Shown here: positions 7,277 through 15,393 of the stretch, in pieces
Layout of the letters: every line of letters starts with the position of its first letter
Numbering within the stretch: position 1 is the stretch's first letter
The notes under the pieces: model-generated
The model's database searches: none
What the model was told of the DNA's origin: nothing
Seen by the model: only the letters and a program-made list of their open reading frames with translations
Made by a program: the position numbers and the translations under genes
Assembly: GCA_944381575.1 (NCBI GenBank)
Contig: CALWLS010000003.1
Location: 1 to 64,000, forward strand
Reading direction: 5' to 3'
DNA from: an uncultured Lachnospiraceae bacterium
GTDB lineage: Bacteria > Bacillota > Clostridia > Lachnospirales > Lachnospiraceae
Length of the DNA stretch: 64,000 bases

Positions 7277-9262
7277 TTACACCTCCCCAAAATAGCCGTG
7301 AACAATCGAGGTACACTGTTCCTCTTCACGGTAGAGGAGCGTATAATAATCGACCACGTTATCTCGGACGAGATCGAGGTAGCGACCATAAACTTCTTCA
7401 TCCGTAGACAAAACCATTACCTGAGAGCTTGCTGCTGGCAGGTATTTGGTTACAAAGTTGGCTCTGTGAGAAGAGTCCAAACGGGCCATAGGGGTGTCAA
7501 TGATAACCGGGGCTTTGTAGCCGGAGGTTAGAGCCAATGCCCAGACAATAGCAACTGCGAACATCTGCTGTTCTCCGGCAGAGAGCTGGCTCTTTAGAAG
7601 CTCATTACCATCCAAATCAAGAATGGTGACATCCAAGGTGCTGGGGTCAATCTTGATCTCACTTACCAAAGAATCCTTTTCGACAAGTTCAAGGAAACAT
7701 CTTGTTGCTGTGCTGGACAACTTTTCGACTTTCTCGCGTTGCAAACGCACCTTAAACTCACGAAGAACCTCGATGGACATTGCTGCATACTTTACAATAC
7801 GGGCGTTGTCATCATTTGCGTGTTCCTTTTCAGCAATAGCTTTGATTAGCTGAATACGCTTCGATACGAGTAGTTCTCTCTGGCGTTTTAAGCTCTCAAT
7901 AGTCTCTAGTTGGCGTTTATACTCAGTATCTGCAAGATTTTTTTCTGCTTCGATAGATTTCAGGGCGTCATAAAGCTGCATAGCCAAGGTTTTTTCATCC
8001 GCAGCCCCCAGGTGTGCATCAAGACTCATTAGTTCGCTCTCTTGAGCGTCCACACGATTTACGAGCGTATCAATCCGCTGTGTGATATTTTGAAACACTT
8101 CTGTGATTAGTCTCTTATAGAGCATCATGCTGGTGGCGGACATGTTTTTTACAGTTTCCTCTGTCGCACTCTTGGGAACATGCCCAACTAGAACTTCATT
8201 AACGATATTTTGAACCGTTCTGAGATCTGACGGATTGAGGCCACAGGCAGCAAGCCTTTCAAGAATTTTCTGATGCAGATCCACAATAATTCTATCTGAA
8301 TAGAGTTTCGCTTCAGTTTGCTGGGATGAAAGCTCGTTTTCATAAGACTGCGTAACTAAGCTGCGGCACATAAAAAGAGGTGTAGACGCATCCACAGTTA
8401 GTTGCATAATTTCTTCTTGAACTCTCTCAACTTCAGAAGAAATTTTTTGCATCTCAGCCTTAATTGAATCACGGTTCCGGCTTAGATCTCCACCGGAAGA
8501 CCAGAACTCCTTTTCTTTAGCTTCATACGCAGCGGCCAGAGTTTCGCACCTGCGTTCTAGCGCATTTGCTTGTTTGGTGGATTCCGCGAGACGGAGATCA
8601 ATATCGGTAATTTGGCGTTCGACATCTTGATAGCCTACGTTCTCTTCGCTGCTCTCAAAAGCAGCAAGAGCCTTTTTTTTGCGGCGAATTACCTCGTCCG
8701 TATGGTCGATAGCTTTTTCAATAGAAGAGACACCAATTGCAGATTTTATAGAACTTTTGATCTGTTCAAAAGATGTATCATCAGCAAGCTGCGTAATTTT
8801 CTCGTTGTTAAAAAAGAAGAAGCGAGCAATACCAAAAGGCAAGATTTCTTCAATGTAATAACTCCAACTCTCACCCAGGTATTTGTCCACCACACCATCT
8901 TTTTCAACGATAATCTGCTGATCCGCTTTTTTGCCTTTCGCAGTCCATGACCGTTTAACCCGTAGGGATGTTCCGTCATCTAAGCACAAAGAGACTGCAA
9001 CATAAGTTTCGTCATCGGTGGCGTGTTTATTGATATGGTCAATTAGCATTTTGTCATATGACCTGGCTTTTTCCTGAATGTATTTCAATGCCTGTTTGCC
9101 ATAAAGAGCAATCAAAATGCTGTCATGAAATGTGGTTTTGCCTCTACCATTCAGACCACCAACCAAAGTAATATTGCGATCACCGATTTGATCTGTAAGA
9201 CACATCTCGTGAGTGCCTTTGTATATACCGAAATTATGAAGCTCCACTTTAGTAAAATACAT
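7277..9262 (-). CDS. dndD: DndD SMC/Rad50-like ATPase of DNA phosphorothioation
   Basis: A 661-residue ABC-type ATPase. It opens with the family-typical VELHNFGIYKG, followed by Walker A GGLNGRGKTT near residue 37. A long charged coiled coil spans about 190-480, and the ABC signature LSAGEQQ and Walker B region VIIDTPMARLD lie near the C-terminus. The layout is that of SMC/Rad50 proteins and of DndD, which powers or guides DNA opening during sulfur insertion. ATG 9262 is preferred over GTG 9268 because GAGGTGA lies 6-7 nt before it. The gene starts 11 nt after the dndC stop and ends 3 nt before dndE. Confidence 0.93.
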   Translation of the reverse strand: MYFTKVELHNFGIYKGTHEMCLTDQIGDRNITLVGGLNGRGKTTFHDSILIALYGKQALKYIQEKARSYDKMLIDHINKHATDDETYVAVSLCLDDGTSLRVKRSWTAKGKKADQQIIVEKDGVVDKYLGESWSYYIEEILPFGIARFFFFNNEKITQLADDTSFEQIKSSIKSAIGVSSIEKAIDHTDEVIRRKKKALAAFESSEENVGYQDVERQITDIDLRLAESTKQANALERRCETLAAAYEAKEKEFWSSGGDLSRNRDSIKAEMQKISSEVERVQEEIMQLTVDASTPLFMCRSLVTQSYENELSSQQTEAKLYSDRIIVDLHQKILERLAACGLNPSDLRTVQNIVNEVLVGHVPKSATEETVKNMSATSMMLYKRLITEVFQNITQRIDTLVNRVDAQESELMSLDAHLGAADEKTLAMQLYDALKSIEAEKNLADTEYKRQLETIESLKRQRELLVSKRIQLIKAIAEKEHANDDNARIVKYAAMSIEVLREFKVRLQREKVEKLSSTATRCFLELVEKDSLVSEIKIDPSTLDVTILDLDGNELLKSQLSAGEQQMFAVAIVWALALTSGYKAPVIIDTPMARLDSSHRANFVTKYLPAASSQVMVLSTDEEVYGRYLDLVRDNVVDYYTLLYREEEQCTSIVHGYFGEV

Positions 9263-9273
9263 GCTCACTCACC

Positions 9274-10746
9274 TCAATCCACGAAATCTTCCGGGCTTGC
9301 CTCATCCGTAATGCCAGAGATTCTATGAGCACGCGCAGCTGCGATAGCTTCGGCGTCAGCCTCGTTACGATAGAATGCCTTTTTGATTTCTTTTTCAAAA
9401 TTTAGAATAACATTGCGCTTGTTTGATATAGCAGCAGCCTTGGCCTCTGTGTCCAGCAGTGCCCGCTGCATTTCAGCTAATAGCTGTTCTTCTGGATACA
9501 TTTCAGCGCACACTTTTTTGAGTAGTTCGGCTTCCGGCGCACCAAAGTATTTGTTCTTACTAATGACACCATCAGAGTATTTCTTTCCAGTGACTTCTTC
9601 GTAAATCCTGGGCAGAGAATCGTCAAATTCATGAAACTCATCAAGCCAAATCTGCCGAATGAACTTGAGTTCTTCCATCGTAATCAATGGAACATTCTTA
9701 ATTTCATCTGGTCCGATCTCATGTACAAGAAGTTCAACTTCCAGCAATCTGCGCAGAAAATACTCTCGGGTTTCTTTTGTATAAGGGCCGTGAACAAGAC
9801 GATTGTTATGCCATTGTAAGTGACCATCCCGCTTGCGAAAATCGCGACGATCACGGTCTGTCTGCCAATCACCGTGTCCAGCAATATCGTTCCGGAACTC
9901 AAGCATAGGAAGCATCCACGCTTTTTCTTCGTCGTTCTGAATCATCGCAGCCATTGACTTGTCTTCAGTGACCATCGTGCATACCCAACACCCGAAACGA
10001 CTATTGCCGCAACTGGGAGTAGAGGAGTCAATTACAAGAGGACATTCTCCGTCTGCGGAAGCGCCGCTATACATGGCCAGAAGGTCTTTATTGGAGTGTC
10101 CCCAAGGATTCGGGACCTGGACGAGATATTGCCAGACATTGTCGTTCAGCCAATTTTCAATAGGTGTGAAAACATAGGAGTTTGGGAAAGAACCATTTGG
10201 ACTGAGATGTGCTCTATAGCGTTTTTTCTCGTATCCTTCCAGAACAGCTTTGCGGACAGCACTCTCTGCTTTGCGAGAGCCAAGAACCATTATGGCCTCG
10301 CTTTCAGCATCAAGTATGCTCTTTATAAAACGGTTCGAGGCGTCAATCTTCATTCTATCAGTACACCAACGAAAGTCTCGACGAGGGTAGGGGTATCCGC
10401 GTCCAATCAAATTAACCCAAAATGTATTTGTAGTTGCTGGAGTCAGTCTGTGGGGAACAATGGGCAGTCCCTGTTCTTTTGCAGTTTTCTCCATCTTTTT
10501 GAGCGATTCCGTTGCCCAAATCGCCACTACAGGAGATTCAACTAAAGTATCTGTGCTAATAACATGTACAGTTTTTCTGAGCTTCTCTTTGGGTAGTTCC
10601 TGGAGCGCATACCAAACAAGCTGAACAACGGCAGTAGAATCTTTACCACCACTGTAACCACAAATCCAAGGAATCATATCTTCAAGATACAGCTCCTTAA
10701 TGATCTCTATCACTGACCTTATATCTTCTTTTGTCAGATTAGCCAT
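9274..10746 (-). CDS. dndC: DndC PAPS-reductase-like sulfurtransferase
   Basis: A 490-residue ATP pyrophosphatase of the PAPS reductase family. The PP-loop SGGKDST is at residues 32-38 and is used to adenylate its substrate. Four cysteines in the ECPL...SCGNSRFGCWVC region (about 230-260) fit the 4Fe-4S site reported for DndC. A helical C-terminal tail is rich in charged residues. It accepts sulfur from DndA and acts with DndD and DndE. ATG 10746 follows the dndB stop by one base (TAAAATG), indicating coupled translation. Confidence 0.94.
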   Translation of the reverse strand: MANLTKEDIRSVIEIIKELYLEDMIPWICGYSGGKDSTAVVQLVWYALQELPKEKLRKTVHVISTDTLVESPVVAIWATESLKKMEKTAKEQGLPIVPHRLTPATTNTFWVNLIGRGYPYPRRDFRWCTDRMKIDASNRFIKSILDAESEAIMVLGSRKAESAVRKAVLEGYEKKRYRAHLSPNGSFPNSYVFTPIENWLNDNVWQYLVQVPNPWGHSNKDLLAMYSGASADGECPLVIDSSTPSCGNSRFGCWVCTMVTEDKSMAAMIQNDEEKAWMLPMLEFRNDIAGHGDWQTDRDRRDFRKRDGHLQWHNNRLVHGPYTKETREYFLRRLLEVELLVHEIGPDEIKNVPLITMEELKFIRQIWLDEFHEFDDSLPRIYEEVTGKKYSDGVISKNKYFGAPEAELLKKVCAEMYPEEQLLAEMQRALLDTEAKAAAISNKRNVILNFEKEIKKAFYRNEADAEAIAAARAHRISGITDEASPEDFVD

Positions 10747-10747
10747 T

Positions 10748-11782
10748 TTACATACCTACCGTTTCGAGTAATACATTTTTCATATAACAGGACATTGCTC
10801 GTTGCGTTGATCTGTTGGCAGCTACTTTGCCATTGACAAACACAAGATTTTCCCATGCAGGATTTGTTTTTCTCCAATCTATGGAATCGAGATTTTTCAG
10901 ATGATTTTCCCATTTGCCCGGGTCCATTTGAACAAGCGCATTTCCTGCAAAACCCAATGCAACGAGCGTAAGACTAAGTGAACAAATATAATCTTTACGA
11001 ACATCGGAGGACTTTAATTCACCTGATCGGACCTTCAACCACTCGGGAATATGTTCTCCAACGGAGTTCCAATATCTTTCCGCAAGAGTAATTTTCTCTT
11101 GCAGAGGGAGGTCAATCCCGTTGAGCAATTCATTGGTTGCCGTACAGATAGCACTCAGAGTGAATAGGGCCTTGGAGCGATTCGAGATTGCAGTTCGTTC
11201 CTTTTCAACAAGCCCTTTGAATACGCCAACCTCCTCAATTACTTTCTTGGCAACTATGGATGATTCTTCCCGTGAATTGAAGAGAATGTTGATTGATCTT
11301 GTAGGCTTAATTGCATACCTGTTCAAATCCGAAAACATTTGTTGAGAACGAGCCAAACCTTCATCACGATAGAACACAACAGAGATATGTTCATTCTTCA
11401 ACGAGGGGTTCATTTTAAGTGCTTCCGCTATGGCTGCACGCCGGTGTTGACCATCGTTTATCAAAAATCTAGACGTCATAGAAATGCTAATTGTGCCTAC
11501 CTGCGGTGTGACATCAGATACCGATTGAAAATCCATGCTTCCGTCTACTGAAACAGTTAATGCAGAGAACACATAGCTGTCTGGGTTGGATAAAATATAA
11601 TCTCTAATTTCTGGAATCCGAGTCTTATTCAATATACGCTGCGATCTGACCTCGGGGGGAAGTTCCTCGTCTGCAAATTGAAAGATTCTTGCAATCACTT
11701 CTAAGGGCACCATTGAGACATAGTATTCCCTCTGCGCTTGAATCCCTCGTACAGCTGGAAAGACAAAAGCGGCACTACGCAT
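10748..11782 (-). CDS. dndB: DndB, DGQHR-domain regulator of DNA phosphorothioation
   Basis: A 344-residue protein with the DGQHR motif at 110-114 (NDGQHRRAAI), the hallmark of DndB/DptB. Family members modulate how many sites are modified and repress the dnd operon; they are not needed for sulfur insertion itself. ATG 11782 has AAGGAA 8-9 nt upstream. It is the first gene of the five-gene operon and lies directly behind a consensus promoter overlapped by an inverted repeat, as expected if it controls its own operon. Autoregulation here is inference. Confidence 0.92.
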   Translation of the reverse strand: MRSAAFVFPAVRGIQAQREYYVSMVPLEVIARIFQFADEELPPEVRSQRILNKTRIPEIRDYILSNPDSYVFSALTVSVDGSMDFQSVSDVTPQVGTISISMTSRFLINDGQHRRAAIAEALKMNPSLKNEHISVVFYRDEGLARSQQMFSDLNRYAIKPTRSINILFNSREESSIVAKKVIEEVGVFKGLVEKERTAISNRSKALFTLSAICTATNELLNGIDLPLQEKITLAERYWNSVGEHIPEWLKVRSGELKSSDVRKDYICSLSLTLVALGFAGNALVQMDPGKWENHLKNLDSIDWRKTNPAWENLVFVNGKVAANRSTQRAMSCYMKNVLLETVGM

Positions 11783-11831
11783 ACCGATGGTTCCTTTCTA
11801 TTTTGGTGTCTGTCTAAAGCACGATGTTCTT

Positions 11832-11865
11832 ATTATACACTGTGGCGGAAGTCTTGTAAACAGTG
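11832..11865 (-). promoter_or_regulatory. dnd operon promoter with overlapping inverted repeat
   Basis: On the minus strand: TTTACA (11860-11855), 17-nt spacer, TATAAT (11837-11832), giving a leader of about 40 nt before dndB. CACTGT (11838-11843) and ACAGTG (11860-11865) form an inverted repeat whose centres are 22 bp apart, two helical turns, spanning the whole space from -10 to -35. This is a plausible repressor site. Confidence 0.75.
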
Positions 11866-11941
11866 ATTGGATATCTTTTGTTTGTCTTATTAGAATAAAC
11901 AATCACAAACAAAATGTTATTGCATTTGGGGCAACAAAAAA

Positions 11942-12051
11942 GCGTTCAAAGAACGCGTAGCCGCAGAATAGAATTCTGCGTTCAAGGGGGATTGGGGGCA
12001 TAGTCCCCAACAAGCAGCATGTGGCATTTGGATAGCCACATGCATTGCTTG
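11942..12051. other. Cluster of four consecutive stem-loops (origin-of-transfer or structured RNA candidate)
   Basis: This lies in the gene-free stretch 11866-12451. Stems: GCGTTC/GAACGC (11942-11956, 3-nt loop); CGCAGAAT/ATTCTGCG (11962-11980, 3-nt loop); TTGGGG/CCCCAA (11992-12010); and GCATGTGGC/GCCACATGC (12017-12043), extended outward by CAAGCA/TGCTTG (12011-12016 and 12046-12051). All are perfect apart from a 2-nt bulge. There is no convincing ORF across them. Similar hairpin rows occur near relaxase genes of clostridial mobilisable elements, so a relic transfer origin is one reading; a transcribed RNA is another. Confidence 0.5.
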
Positions 12052-12301
12052 CCTCTTTTCCCGCAGGAAATAACGAACTTGACTGGTTGCACAAACCGAC
12101 AATAATTGTGCGAGAACTTTGATAATATGTAATTAGTACAATTGTTTTGGAATGTTCAAGACAATATTCGGGAATTCTGCTTGTTATTAGAGGGGGATGT
12201 TTAAGATACTGGATAAATTGATTCAAACATCAAAAAAAGTCGAATAAAATCCCCTATACCGTTTTCAAATTGTTGCGAAAAATGTTGCAATTTAGATGAT
12301 T

Positions 12302-12342
12302 GCGCCTGTATGACTTCATGTCATACAGGCGCTTTTCTGTTT
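12302..12342 (+). terminator. Perfect 13-bp hairpin followed by T-rich tail
   Basis: GCGCCTGTATGAC (12302-12314), loop TTCAT, GTCATACAGGCGC (12320-12332), then TTTTCTGTTT. It is a strong plus-strand terminator by appearance, with no obvious gene ending just before it, so it may terminate a transcript running through the stem-loop cluster upstream. It could also insulate the sigma-like gene that follows. Confidence 0.75.
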
Positions 12343-12451
12343 CTACGGAGGAACGAGAAGCTATCTGGTTCTGAAATTGTTCCCCGATGCCGCTCGCCCC
12401 CGTTTCGGTTCACTCGCCAACTGGACCTGTGAATCGAAATGGAGGTACATA

Positions 12452-12865
12452 ATGCCGAAAATCAATCTTCGGGAACTGTATCCCGATCTTTATAAAGCAG
12501 ACACTTTCCTGGATGTGACCGATGAAGTACAAGCCGTCTTTCAGGAGGATAAGCGTGCTGAAGCCGCCCACGAGCGCAAGATATACCGCTATAAGGCACA
12601 CTACTCTCTTGATTTTGGCAACGGAATCGAAAAGGCAGTGGCAAAGCGCCCTCTGACACCGGAGGAAATACTGGAGGACAGGCAGTGCCGGGAACAGCTC
12701 TATGCTGCGGTGATGTCGCTGCCAGACAAGCAGGCAAAGCGAATCTACGCCCGGTACTATTTGGGCATGACAGCAAAGGAAATCGCTCAAGCAGAAGGAG
12801 TCGATCCGCGCCGGGTGCGTGACAGTATTTGTCTTGGCATAAAAAAGTTGGCCAAATTATTGTAA
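12452..12865 (+). CDS. Sigma-70 region 4-like protein of the mobile element
   Basis: A 137-residue protein. The second half reads as a sigma region 4 helix-turn-helix: LYAAVMSLPDKQAKRIYARYY followed by LGMTAKEIAQAEGVDPRRVRDSI, the usual scanning and recognition helices. Small proteins of this type are common next to recombinases in clostridial integrative elements, where they are thought to act as transcription regulators. ATG 12452 is chosen because GGAGGT lies 6 nt upstream; the region before it from 12377 has no ribosome site. It probably controls element genes, but a target is not visible. Confidence 0.8.
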   Translation: MPKINLRELYPDLYKADTFLDVTDEVQAVFQEDKRAEAAHERKIYRYKAHYSLDFGNGIEKAVAKRPLTPEEILEDRQCREQLYAAVMSLPDKQAKRIYARYYLGMTAKEIAQAEGVDPRRVRDSICLGIKKLAKLL

Positions 12866-12912
12866 TGGGCGTCCGCATCTCTTTGTTTTTGTCAGTACCT
12901 GTAAGAAGGTAA

Positions 12913-13041
12913 ATGTTTTGCCTTCCATGGTACTTTGACAAAAAGAATAGACGGCATTTCTGGTACAAGAACCATGCACGAGCGAATCAGGCGCGCCGCC
13001 AAGAAGGACAAGCCGAGGAGGTGATGAACCGACTGTCCTGA
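12913..13041 (+). CDS. Possible small basic protein (42 aa)
   Basis: ATG 12913 follows AGAAGGT by a few bases and opens a 42-codon frame rich in Trp, Phe, Arg and Lys in its first half (PWYFDKKNRRHFWYKNHARAN), with an acidic, more helical end. It sits between the sigma-like gene and the recombinase. I recognise no family. The short spacing of the ribosome site and lack of homology evidence make it tentative. Confidence 0.35.
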   Translation: MFCLPWYFDKKNRRHFWYKNHARANQARRQEGQAEEVMNRLS

Positions 13042-13329
13042 GCGATCAACGCAAGCCTGAAACCCGAAGTCGGCACTTCGAGGCGCGGTGACTGCATGGG
13101 GAATTAAAGATACTTCCTCACGGCCTCCTAAAGACTTGGGGGGAACCCTGCGGCGCACGAGTAAAACGACGCTGCGGAGTTATGACATCCGCGCCAGCGG
13201 AGACCAGGAATGTTCCCATCGTCAGGGGTGCGTGGCAAATGTGACGAAATATCTATTGCGTGATAATCTGTGGGCGCACTGGAGAGCTTTCCAGTGCGCC
13301 CATTGGTTTATACAAGAGGAGCTAACATT
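13042..13329. other. Non-coding stretch with hairpins between sigma-like gene and recombinase
   Basis: It contains CGAAGT-CGGC-ACTTCG (13065-13080) and a perfect 12-bp stem GGGCGCACTGGA/TCCAGTGCGCCC with a 6-nt loop (13272-13301), followed by ATTGGTTT, a weak terminator at best. A frame from GTG 13088 crosses the stretch but looks spurious. The sequence is GC-rich compared with its surroundings and may be a structured leader for the recombinase mRNA. Confidence 0.4.
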
Positions 13330-13437
13330 ATGAAACATAACACAGACACAATCGCACTGAAACTGGTTCATATGATGTTTTGCAAGGGCCTGATCAACAG
13401 TGTCATATATTATCAGGTCTTGAACCGATACGCATAA
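13330..13437 (+). CDS. Small SHOCT-like protein (35 aa) upstream of the recombinase
   Basis: ATG 13330 has GAGGAG 8 nt upstream and encodes 35 residues ending LNRYA. The core, with the pattern LKLVHMMFCKGLINSVIYYQ, resembles the helix-turn-helix hairpin of SHOCT-type mini-domains (L-x-x-L-x-x-x-G-L-I-x-x-x-x-Y). Such mini-genes are often found just before serine recombinases in Clostridia. It lies 85 bp before the recombinase start. Function is unknown. Confidence 0.55.
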   Translation: MKHNTDTIALKLVHMMFCKGLINSVIYYQVLNRYA

Positions 13438-13522
13438 AATGTCAAGCATATCAATAGGCGTATCCGTATCCTAAACAAATGTAGCCTTCCTCTTTATACT
13501 CAAAGCGGAAGGAGGAAATGGT

Positions 13523-15301
13523 ATGGACGGTATGCAACAACTATACTTCGGGAATCTGGCCCTAGACCCCAACCGGCAGCGCCAGATCGTTTATTATGGT
13601 CGTGTTTCAACAGAGCATGAGGCGCAGTTAGAGGCGCTGGAAAAGCAAATGCAGTGGTATGAGGATCAGACCAGGTACCACCCGAACTGGACCGTTGTAG
13701 GTCGATACATAGATGAAGGTATTACGGGAACGCTGGCTAAAAAGCGCCCGGCTTTCATGCGGATGATTGAGGATGCAAAGCAGCGGAAATTTGATCTTAT
13801 TGTTACCCGTGAGGTGTGCCGCTTTGCCCGCAATACTGTGGATACCTTGGTATTGACCCGAGAACTAAAAAACTATGGGGTTGAGGTTTACTTTGTGTCG
13901 GACAATATCTGGACATTGGACGGCGACGGTGAGCTTCGGCTCACAATCATGGCTACACTGGCCCAGGAGGAAAGCCGCAAAATATCAGAACGGGTCCGAG
14001 CTGGACAAGCTGTTAGTCGTGAGAATGGCGTCTTATATGGGAACGGCAATATCATCGGCTATGACCGCGTAGACGGGACCTATGTTATCAACCCCGAACA
14101 AGCCGCAACCATCCGAACAGTCTTTGAATTGTACGCCCAAGGTTTTGGTCAGAAGGAAATCGTGAATGAGCTGACGCGACGCGGCTGCAAGGACGGCAAT
14201 GGTAATGTGAAATGGTCTTGTGTCAAAATCAGCCGGATACTTCGCAATGCCACCTATATGGGGTATGTTTGCTACAACAAGTCCAAGGTCAACAACTTTC
14301 TGGAAAAGAAGCGTATTAAAAATCTGGATGAAGATACCTTTGTTCTCAAGAAAGGTGATTTTGAGCCGATTGTTTCAGAAGCTCTTTGGAGGCGATGTGA
14401 GTGTATCCGAAAAAGCCGAATCCAGAAATATCAAATGCCTTCCGGTGAGGAACGGCGGCGAGGCACGAGGATTCCACAACACCTGTGGGTTAAAAAGCTC
14501 CGGTGCCGCTGCGGTTCGGGATATAACCGCTTCAAATGGAGAGTTCTTCAAGATGGTACGCCAATCTATGGATACCAATGTAATTACCGCACACAAAGTC
14601 CCGCCAAGAGCTTTGTGGAGAAAAACCATCTCACCGGTCAAAAGAGTTGCGATGCCATTTCCATTTGCGAGTGGAAGTTGGACCTGATGGCCAAGCGAAT
14701 TTTTGAGCAACTCTGGGGAGATCAGAGAGAGGCAGTTCTGAAAGCCTGTCAGATGGTCGAATCCTGCATGGCAGCTGTGGCTATGCAATCTGATGCTGGC
14801 AATGCAGAACTTCAGCGAAAAGCTAACAAGTTGGAGCAGCGGATTTTGAACCTGGGGCAGATGCGCGCAGACGGTGAACTGACAAAAGAGCAGTTTCACA
14901 AGCTGTATAGTCAAGCTACAAAAGAGCTGGAGGCGCTCCAAAGTAAAATGGGCGGCCAGTCAAATGAGCCGGAAAGTGCAAGCAGGTTTGACCTGGATAA
15001 AATCAAGAAGGGTCTGTCCCAAATGGTAGACATCTCCACACCGAGAATTTCAGAAGCGCTGATCGAGGAATTTGTGGAAGTGATTACTCCCGTTAAAAAC
15101 CATCATTACCGTTGGAAGCTGAACTTTGGTGAATCCAAAACGCCTCAGGAGCGGAGTAATCTTCTGGAACCCGAAAATCCTCCGGTGCTGGCCTTCACGA
15201 TAGACTTTGAGACTGCCCGCAAATTCCGATACGCAAACGGCCTGCCGACTCAGTTCCGCAAGCGAGATTGGAATGACTTAACCGTTGAAGTGTATCTGTA
15301 A
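13523..15301 (+). CDS. Large serine recombinase (integrase of the island)
   Basis: A 592-residue site-specific recombinase. The resolvase-type N-terminal domain has the nucleophile S29 in YYGRVST and the EESRKISERVRAG segment. The recombinase domain covers about 170-290. A zinc ribbon follows with RCRCGSGYNRF and later cysteines (YQCNY and KSCDAIS). A coiled coil near 430-480 and a C-terminal tail complete the usual large serine integrase layout. ATG 13523 has GGAGGAAA 6-8 nt upstream. It sits at the end of the island next to ppdK, as expected for the enzyme that integrates and excises the element. Confidence 0.93.
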   Translation: MDGMQQLYFGNLALDPNRQRQIVYYGRVSTEHEAQLEALEKQMQWYEDQTRYHPNWTVVGRYIDEGITGTLAKKRPAFMRMIEDAKQRKFDLIVTREVCRFARNTVDTLVLTRELKNYGVEVYFVSDNIWTLDGDGELRLTIMATLAQEESRKISERVRAGQAVSRENGVLYGNGNIIGYDRVDGTYVINPEQAATIRTVFELYAQGFGQKEIVNELTRRGCKDGNGNVKWSCVKISRILRNATYMGYVCYNKSKVNNFLEKKRIKNLDEDTFVLKKGDFEPIVSEALWRRCECIRKSRIQKYQMPSGEERRRGTRIPQHLWVKKLRCRCGSGYNRFKWRVLQDGTPIYGYQCNYRTQSPAKSFVEKNHLTGQKSCDAISICEWKLDLMAKRIFEQLWGDQREAVLKACQMVESCMAAVAMQSDAGNAELQRKANKLEQRILNLGQMRADGELTKEQFHKLYSQATKELEALQSKMGGQSNEPESASRFDLDKIKKGLSQMVDISTPRISEALIEEFVEVITPVKNHHYRWKLNFGESKTPQERSNLLEPENPPVLAFTIDFETARKFRYANGLPTQFRKRDWNDLTVEVYL

Positions 15302-15327
15302 TTCAAATAAATGGGTATAAAACAAAA

Positions 15328-15375
15328 ACAAGCGCACCGCCATAGACGGTGCGCTTGTTGATTCAAATGTGGTTT
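15328..15375 (+). terminator. Terminator of the recombinase gene
   Basis: ACAAGCGCACCG (15328-15339) pairs perfectly with CGGTGCGCTTGT (15347-15358) across a 7-nt loop; a T run follows at 15372-15377. The preceding A-rich stretch (15319-15328) would serve as U tract in the other direction, so it may also end the ppdK transcript coming from the right. Confidence 0.75.
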
Positions 15376-15393
15376 TTCGTTGCTGTTATGCGA

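Larger units (their letters stand above)
1..15393. mobile_element. Right part of a genomic island carrying a Dnd phosphorothioation system and a serine recombinase
   Basis: The segment is visibly more AT-rich than the sequence to its right and contains only defence and mobility genes: restriction-type proteins, dndBCDE-A, a sigma-like protein and a large serine recombinase. The recombinase stops at 15301 and the first core gene (ppdK, minus strand) stops at 15394, so the right end must lie close to this gap. The left end is outside the window. An 8-base direct repeat ATTCAAAT occurs at 15301-15308 and 15361-15368, flanking the recombinase terminator. I could not define an att core. The extent is inferred from gene content and base composition; the right limit is accurate to roughly 100 bp. 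Confidence 0.65.

Noticed and set aside
11903-12226. 107-codon minus-strand frame across the stem-loop cluster
   Set aside because: Composition is not protein-like, it reads through all four hairpins, and it has no ribosome site.
12462-12968. 168-codon minus-strand frame opposite the sigma-like gene
   Set aside because: The plus strand has a clear sigma region 4 and ribosome site; the antisense frame has neither.
13088-13333. 81-codon frame from GTG before the recombinase
   Set aside because: It ends through the perfect hairpin and overlaps the next mini-gene; no domain and no good ribosome site.
15301-15368. ATTCAAAT direct repeat as the attachment core
   Set aside because: Serine integrases use a 2-bp core within imperfect arms, and both copies are on the same side of the element; kept only as a note.
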